Origin: an uncultured Bacteroidales bacterium
Lineage (GTDB): Bacteria > Bacteroidota > Bacteroidia > Bacteroidales > ML635J-15
Assembly (NCBI GenBank): GCA_937899245.1
Contig: CALDKB010000019.1
Location: 1-11,586, forward strand
Length of the DNA: 11,586 bases
Direction of reading: 5' to 3'
The notes under the pieces were generated by a model. That model did no database searches. It was given only the letters and a program-made list of their open reading frames with translations, and had not been told where the DNA came from. This document shows, in pieces, positions 1-3,998 of the stretch (positions are counted from its first letter, which is position 1; every line of letters starts with the position of its first letter). The position numbers and the translations under genes were made by a program.

Positions 1-116
1 ATTTGATAACGCGTCGACAGTTTAATCAGAGGCGCAAGAAAACGATGCACCTTGGGCTTGATTATAGATTTCGCCAGTTTGTTACGGGCATCATATCTTA
101 ACGTCAATGTTGTCAT
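1..116 (-). CDS. Partial small protein, N-terminus only (runs off the window)
   Basis: An open frame starts with ATG at 114-116 and stays open for 38 codons to the window edge, so the C-terminus is missing. The product begins MTTLTLRYDARNKLAKS. Many Bacteroidales genomes carry short proteins with this kind of opening (a beta strand followed by YDARN and a helix), often as the antitoxin side of RelE/YoeB-like modules. That resemblance is from memory and weak. The best support for a real gene is a well-formed Bacteroidota promoter 25 bp upstream (141-170). It follows the RT-transglutaminase gene on the same strand after 71 bp but probably has its own transcription. No function can be assigned from the fragment. 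Confidence 0.5.
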   Translation of the reverse strand, partial: MTTLTLRYDARNKLAKSIIKPKVHRFLAPLIKLSTRYQ

Positions 117-140
117 ATATTTTCTTCTCCGACATTTTTG

Positions 141-170
141 CAAAACTACAAAATACTATATAAAAATCAA
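141..170 (-). promoter_or_regulatory. Bacteroidota-type promoter for the gene at 1-116
   Basis: On the minus strand the -33 element TTG (170-168) is followed by 19 bp and the -7 element TAGTTTTG (148-141), matching the primary sigma factor consensus TTG / TAnnTTTG. It ends 24 bp before the ATG. It separates the small downstream gene from the DGR operon. The region is very AT-rich, so a chance match is possible, but both boxes and the spacing agree. Confidence 0.6.
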
Positions 171-187
171 TTTTTTTGCAGAAAATT

Positions 188-2803
188 TTACTTTGAAATC
201 CTTATTATATTTGGTGCGGTATTTATGTACTGCTGCATGCAATCGCCTATTGACGCACCTATGTAGGTGGGGTCGCAAATATAATACTTCTTGCCGCCCA
301 CCATAAAGTAGCAGCCTTTTATGTCATATTCTTCGGACAGGCAAACCGCAGTGGCAATATGGTCTGGATAATCGAGCAACACTACATCAACACCTACCAG
401 TTCTTTTACAAGAATATAAAATAAGATTGACCTATCCTCGCAGTCGCAGTATGGATAGTAGAACAGCTCATCGCCAAAAAATGGTTTTTCGCATCCAAAC
501 TGATCCCAGTCGGACTTGTATTGAAAGGCTGTTTGCACAAAATTTAGCAATAGCGTAACACATCCCATACTATTTCTGCCTTTCATCTGCTCCTTTAGTG
601 CCGGATACAGTTTGTCCTTTACCTTTTGGCTAAGCGAGGCACCTATATACCCGCTCCAATTGTCGGTAACTGGAAACGATGAATAAAAGTCGATAAGGTT
701 TTTGTTGGTTTGCAGGTTTACCTTCAAATTGGGATAGCGCCAAGCACCGAAAGTCTTCTCGTCGCTTGGCTGATATTCAAGTTGAGGTTCATGGGTAATG
801 CTGGTTGATGCCGTTTTTTCGCCGCTGAACGAACGGTTGAAAACATAATATGTTCCGTTTCCAGAACCATAAATGTCGTAGAACTTTTCTCCGTCTATTT
901 CAATGTACTGGCGACCATATATCTGATTGGTGAACGGCACGAGCAATGCCAGTCTTGAACCGCACCTAGCAAGCCTTACCTTGTAGCCCGACTGTACCAG
1001 TATGTAGGCTTGCATTATTGTTGCTCCGTTGCCCTTGCCAAGAAACTTTTCGGCAAGCACCTTTACAAGTTCTATGTAGCCCCAGTCGTTGAGTTCAAGG
1101 CGTTCGCGTTCCGAAAGGCATTCGCCAGCAAGCATATCATAACCTTTTTCCGACATTGCCGACCACGCCGCCGAAGCCGACTGCTCGTATGCATCGGCAA
1201 GCGATATTTTCATGTCATTGCCGAGTGTTACCTTACATTCGGTATTGTGAAACTTGAATTTAAAATTGGGCGAGGCTGCTGCTGATACTTTTATCGGTCG
1301 TTCTGGGGCAGGCATTTCTTGCTTCGGCAATTCTACCACCTTTGCCGATGGCATACGCATTATTGGCGCTGGCGAATCGTCGGGTTTTACTACTGGTTGC
1401 GATGGTTCGGGGCGTTTAGGAACTGGCATGGCTTCTTGTACATCAGTTTCCTGCCATTTCTTTTTCATGATTTCGGCATATTCTGCGTTCATCCGCTGGC
1501 GATGCTCGTCAAATTCCTTGTTTACACTGTCGGTGAATGCCGAAAACCTTGCTTGCTGTTGCTTTACATATTCGTCGAAGTTCTGGGCAACGGAAAAAAT
1601 AGGTAGAAATGTAAGAATAAGGATAATAAAAAAACAAGAACCTCTTCGTCTAATCTTTAGGTATCCTCCTTTTGATTCTATGTGGTTATACCAATATCCT
1701 GAAAAATAATTCCAGAAGGTTCTTTTTCTTATCTTGTAAGTTTTAAAATGTTTCATAATTCCGAAATATGAATTTATGCTTTTAACGAAACTATTGATTT
1801 CCAACTTTGTAGGTTTTTTGTTTTTAATAATTTCATTGTATTTCCTGACAGATTTATGTAGATTGTCAATGGTTCTGTCTGCGATATGGATTCTATATGG
1901 CTTTATAAATGAGCCTAGAAATTTTACTCCCTTGCTGTAGTGCTGCAAGTATATTTTTGACGGGTGCAGTTCAAGTTTTAGGTTGCTTGCAAGGTAGTTG
2001 CGGATAATAGGAATTATTGATTTTAGATATTCCTTGTCCTTGTGTACTATAACAAAATCATCAACATATCTTCCATAATAGCGAATGGACAGATTTGTTT
2101 TTATAAAATGGTCTAAATCATTTAAATATAGATTTGCAAAAATTTGAGAGGTCAGGTTTCCTATTGGTATTCCACAACTCTCCGGAGAATGGAACAAGCT
2201 CTTTTCCTTTGGAAGTCCTGCCCATTCCTTCTGATTGCCTTTTATGATACAATTTTCAGTAGGGACATGATAGATTATCTGCTTGCATATCCTACGTATA
2301 GTCTCCTTGTCTTTGTTGCAGTAATTGTGTTCAATTATATCATTCACTTTGTCCCACAATATATTTCTGTCTATATGCATGAAGAAGCCTCTGATGTCAA
2401 GTTTTAGGATGTAGCAGTCTTTATTGTAGTTTTCTGAACATGACCGTATAAAATGGTCGATTCTTTTAATCCCGAAAAGTATTCCTTTCCCTTTTCTGCA
2501 CGAGTATGAGTCGAATATGAAGATACGCTCCAATATTGGATTCAACTTGTTGGCTATTAGGTGATGTACAATCCTGTCCCTAAAGCCCGAAGCGAAAATC
2601 TCCCTCTTTACAGGATTGTTTGTTATAAATGTAACATAACTGCCAATATGGTATTTGTCGGAATTAATCTCCTCGTAAAGTTGCATCAGGTTATTCTCAT
2701 AGTCTATTTCGAATGCAAGTGCACTTTGTGTATTCCTTTTGTGCTTTCTACAGTCAATATAAGCCTCGTATAGTTCGCTAAATGTTAAGTTCGTCATTTC
2801 CAT
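188..2803 (-). CDS. DGR reverse transcriptase fused in frame to a secreted transglutaminase-like domain
   Basis: The 871-residue product has two halves. Residues 1-~383 are a group-II-intron-like reverse transcriptase of the DGR class: FRDRIVHHL at 74-82, SCRKGKG at 101-107, motif A KLDIRGFF with catalytic Asp136, the DGR-type IPIGNLTSQ at 212-220 (SQ instead of the QG usual in other RTs), and YVDD at 246-249 with the catalytic Asp pair 248-249. It would copy the template-repeat RNA with errors at adenines. Residues 384-407 are RRR, a hydrophobic run and SVAQ, like a signal peptide. After a charged coiled-coil-like stretch (~408-450) and a Pro-rich linker (~458-505) comes a transglutaminase-like fold with CDCEDRS (Cys788), DHIATAV (His815) and CDPTY (Asp844). 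DGR RTs usually end near 300-400 residues, so the second half is extra. The start at 2803 lies 57 bp after TR; Met3 is an alternative. The fusion may be real, or two genes may meet at an ATT start at 1652-1654. Confidence 0.9.
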   Translation of the reverse strand: MEMTNLTFSELYEAYIDCRKHKRNTQSALAFEIDYENNLMQLYEEINSDKYHIGSYVTFITNNPVKREIFASGFRDRIVHHLIANKLNPILERIFIFDSYSCRKGKGILFGIKRIDHFIRSCSENYNKDCYILKLDIRGFFMHIDRNILWDKVNDIIEHNYCNKDKETIRRICKQIIYHVPTENCIIKGNQKEWAGLPKEKSLFHSPESCGIPIGNLTSQIFANLYLNDLDHFIKTNLSIRYYGRYVDDFVIVHKDKEYLKSIIPIIRNYLASNLKLELHPSKIYLQHYSKGVKFLGSFIKPYRIHIADRTIDNLHKSVRKYNEIIKNKKPTKLEINSFVKSINSYFGIMKHFKTYKIRKRTFWNYFSGYWYNHIESKGGYLKIRRRGSCFFIILILTFLPIFSVAQNFDEYVKQQQARFSAFTDSVNKEFDEHRQRMNAEYAEIMKKKWQETDVQEAMPVPKRPEPSQPVVKPDDSPAPIMRMPSAKVVELPKQEMPAPERPIKVSAAASPNFKFKFHNTECKVTLGNDMKISLADAYEQSASAAWSAMSEKGYDMLAGECLSERERLELNDWGYIELVKVLAEKFLGKGNGATIMQAYILVQSGYKVRLARCGSRLALLVPFTNQIYGRQYIEIDGEKFYDIYGSGNGTYYVFNRSFSGEKTASTSITHEPQLEYQPSDEKTFGAWRYPNLKVNLQTNKNLIDFYSSFPVTDNWSGYIGASLSQKVKDKLYPALKEQMKGRNSMGCVTLLLNFVQTAFQYKSDWDQFGCEKPFFGDELFYYPYCDCEDRSILFYILVKELVGVDVVLLDYPDHIATAVCLSEEYDIKGCYFMVGGKKYYICDPTYIGASIGDCMQQYINTAPNIIRISK
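1583..1654 (-). other. Internal signal peptide / RT-transglutaminase junction
   Basis: These codons encode residues 384-407 of the long frame. RRRG is followed by CFFIILILTFLPIF and SVAQ, with an SVA-Q signal peptidase I-like site after Ala406. No ATG, GTG or TTG lies just before the arginines. The nearest alternative start is ATT at 1654-1652, preceded by AGGAGG (1670-1665), although that stretch also encodes the KGGY end of the RT. If translated as one chain, the segment would act as an N-in/C-out membrane anchor, with the RT in the cytoplasm and the transglutaminase in the periplasm. If translated separately from ATT, it is an ordinary signal peptide. Confidence 0.6.
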
Positions 2804-2813
2804 AATTTTAAAA

Positions 2814-2841
2814 ATTGTTGGCTCCTAATGAAGCCAACAAT
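2814..2841 (-). repeat. Hairpin between template repeat and RT start
   Basis: TTGTTGGCT (2815-2823) and AGCCAACAA (2832-2840) form a perfect 9-bp stem, extended to 10 bp by the A-T pair 2814/2841, around an 8-nt loop. It starts 18 bases after TR ends and stops 10 bases before the RT ATG. In the studied Bordetella phage DGR the spacer 3' of TR is part of the template RNA and is needed for cDNA priming. A comparable role here is inference. It could also limit translation of the RT. Confidence 0.6.
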
Positions 2842-2859
2842 GAAAAATGATTCGTTTTC

Positions 2860-2973
2860 CTCCTGACACAACGGACACGATAGCTGTTGTTCTTGTTGTT
2901 GTTGTTCTGCGAACCATTGTTGAAGTTCTGGTTCCACGAGTTGTTGGAATTGTTCTCCGTACTACTCCATATA
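2860..2973 (-). repeat. DGR template repeat (TR)
   Basis: This 114-bp segment matches the 3' end of the target gene (VR, 4009-4122, offset 1149) except at 12 positions. The differing TR coordinates are 2888, 2893, 2902, 2921, 2927, 2932, 2933, 2950, 2953, 2966, 2970 and 2972. All are T on the plus strand, that is A in coding sense: six A-to-G, five A-to-T and one A-to-C. None of the ~72 non-A positions differs. In frame, TR is dominated by AAC/AAT Asn codons, the usual design that lets adenine mutation explore many residues. The 3' end in coding sense (RVRCVRR codons) is unchanged and matches the expected initiation-of-homology end. Similarity stops sharply at both ends. Confidence 0.97.
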
Positions 2974-3030
2974 GCAGCAACGCAGCCTCTGGATTTGTGG
3001 GAATGCAAGTCTTTGCCCCCATCTTTTATA

Positions 3031-3048
3031 ACAGTTTGCAAAAACTGT
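3031..3048 (-). repeat. Short hairpin in the 5' flank of TR
   Basis: ACAGTTT (3031-3037) and AAACTGT (3042-3048) pair as a 7-bp stem around a 4-nt loop, GCAA on the plus strand and TTGC on the minus strand. It sits between the avd stop and TR, in the part likely to be included in the template RNA. It may contribute to RNA folding or Avd/RT binding, but no function is shown by the sequence. Confidence 0.4.
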
Positions 3049-3093
3049 GGGCTGCCGAGAAAAATCAAATCAGAGCTCGCTCTCATACGCAGT

Positions 3094-3453
3094 TCACGAA
3101 TGGGATTCCGGCATTTTGTATTTCTGACTCCAGGCGGTAAGCTGACGACCAATGCTTGAACTCAGCTCAACCAGTTCCGCCTGCTGGTGAATACTTAAAA
3201 GTTTCAGGTCGGTACATAAGCGGATTTGGAATTTTAGCATCTCAAAATCATCAAGTACGGCATAAAAATGCTTTTCTTTGTCGGAGGCCTTGTTTACACG
3301 GTATATGCCGCGCACTAGCTGGAGAGAGTCCCGCTTTATGTCCTGTCCAAGCGTGTACTTGTATTCTCTTGGAAAATCGTGAGTGTACCTGTACAGCATA
3401 AGAATCAACTTGTATGTATCACGATAGACGGGAAGTTCATAATATAGAGCCAT
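3094..3453 (-). CDS. avd: Avd-like DGR accessory protein (four-helix bundle)
   Basis: This 119-residue, helix-rich basic protein matches the Avd / four-helix-bundle family (related to the S23-type fold). Recognisable stretches are LPVYRDTYKLIL near 7-18, FPREYKYTLGQDIKRD at ~28-43 and LVRGIYRVNKA at ~46-56, with length and helix spacing typical of the family. In studied DGRs Avd forms a positively charged pentamer that binds the RT and the template RNA and is needed for mutagenic cDNA synthesis. The start at 3453 lies 4 bp after the HRDC gene stop, suggesting translational coupling. The stop (3094) leaves 120 bp before TR, the classic avd-TR-RT order. No key region looks missing. Confidence 0.9.
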   Translation of the reverse strand: MALYYELPVYRDTYKLILMLYRYTHDFPREYKYTLGQDIKRDSLQLVRGIYRVNKASDKEKHFYAVLDDFEMLKFQIRLCTDLKLLSIHQQAELVELSSSIGRQLTAWSQKYKMPESHS

Positions 3454-3457
3454 ATTA

Positions 3458-3937
3458 TTAGTTTTTGTCTGATTCTGGTGATGTGTTTTCTATAAATCTG
3501 CTAGCATACTTGGATATTTTTATTGGATTGATGTTTCCAATACCCCTTATAGCTTCAACCGTAATATGCGGAAGTTTGGAGATGGCAATCAGTTCTTCGT
3601 TGGAGAATACCGAATATGCAGGTATTGCTTCCTCGTTGGCTATGCGTTTGCGTATTTCGCGCAAGTGCGAAAATCTTCTGTATGTTTCGTCATTCATAGT
3701 GGATTTTAAGTCTATCCTGTCTTTTTTGTCGTTAGTTACGCCAACACCAGTCGGTAAATGATTTTCGTCTTGAATGTAGCCGATACAGAAATGCCAACCC
3801 TCGTTTTCTCCGTTATTGGAATACTGCTTGTCGATTTCAACTATGCGGTGCGAACACATGAAGTCATTAAGTTCTTCACACGAACCAGACAGAGGAACAG
3901 CGAAGATTTTAAATTGTATTTTGTCGTATATTGTCAT
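3458..3937 (-). CDS. HRDC-domain DGR accessory protein
   Basis: The 159-residue product has an N-terminal alpha/beta part (residues 1-~60, with FKIFAVPL, EELNDFMCSHRIVEID and GWHFCIGYI) and a C-terminal HRDC domain (~86-150). The HRDC signature is LREIRKRIANEEAIPAYSVF, then SNEELIAIS, LPHITVEAIRGIGNI and a final helix through IEN. HRDC domains (named for helicases and RNase D) bind nucleic acid. HRDC proteins of about this size are known accessory genes of a subset of DGRs, but their biochemical role is unsettled. It lies between the VR-bearing target gene and avd, 61 bp after the target stop and 4 bp before avd. No helicase or nuclease domain is present, so it is probably a nucleic-acid-binding partner of RT or Avd. 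Confidence 0.85.
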   Translation of the reverse strand: MTIYDKIQFKIFAVPLSGSCEELNDFMCSHRIVEIDKQYSNNGENEGWHFCIGYIQDENHLPTGVGVTNDKKDRIDLKSTMNDETYRRFSHLREIRKRIANEEAIPAYSVFSNEELIAISKLPHITVEAIRGIGNINPIKISKYASRFIENTSPESDKN

Positions 3938-3947
3938 TTTTTTTCAA

Positions 3948-3976
3948 AAAACGACCGCCTTTAGGCGGTACGTTTT
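3948..3976 (-). terminator. Strong hairpin just downstream of VR (terminator and/or DGR target hairpin)
   Basis: AAAACG-ACCGCC (3948-3959), loop TTTA, then GGCGGT (3964-3969), one bulged A (3970) and CGTTTT (3971-3976) form a 12-bp stem. Read on the minus strand, the stem is followed by six T residues, so it fits an intrinsic terminator after the target gene. DGR target genes also commonly carry a hairpin/cruciform just past VR that stimulates retrohoming. This one begins 32 bp after the VR end, though its minus-strand loop, TAAA, is not the GRNA type described for the best-studied cases. It may serve both roles. Confidence 0.75.
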
Positions 3977-3998
3977 AAATTGTTAAATTGATAAATAG

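Larger units (their letters stand above)
2804..3093 (-). ncRNA. DGR template RNA region (avd-RT spacer)
   Basis: The 290 bp between the avd stop and the RT start hold the template repeat (2860-2973) plus structured flanks: a hairpin at 3031-3048 on the 5' side and one at 2814-2841 on the 3' side. In known DGRs the RNA covering this interval is the template for mutagenic cDNA synthesis. The exact ends cannot be read from sequence. A reading frame crosses the interval (2808-3152), but only because TR is itself a copy of coding sequence; I do not regard it as a gene. Confidence 0.75.

Noticed and set aside
1010..1709. Plus-strand frames of 90-150 codons opposite the transglutaminase half
   Set aside because: They have no domain or promoter and Cys/Ser/Phe-rich composition typical of antisense frames; the minus-strand frame carries clear catalytic motifs.
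2808..3152. A 114-codon minus-strand frame crossing TR, with a C-terminal-target-like sequence
   Set aside because: It overlaps the end of avd and is open because TR is a copy of target coding sequence. No start context or domain is seen outside TR; it is better explained as template RNA.
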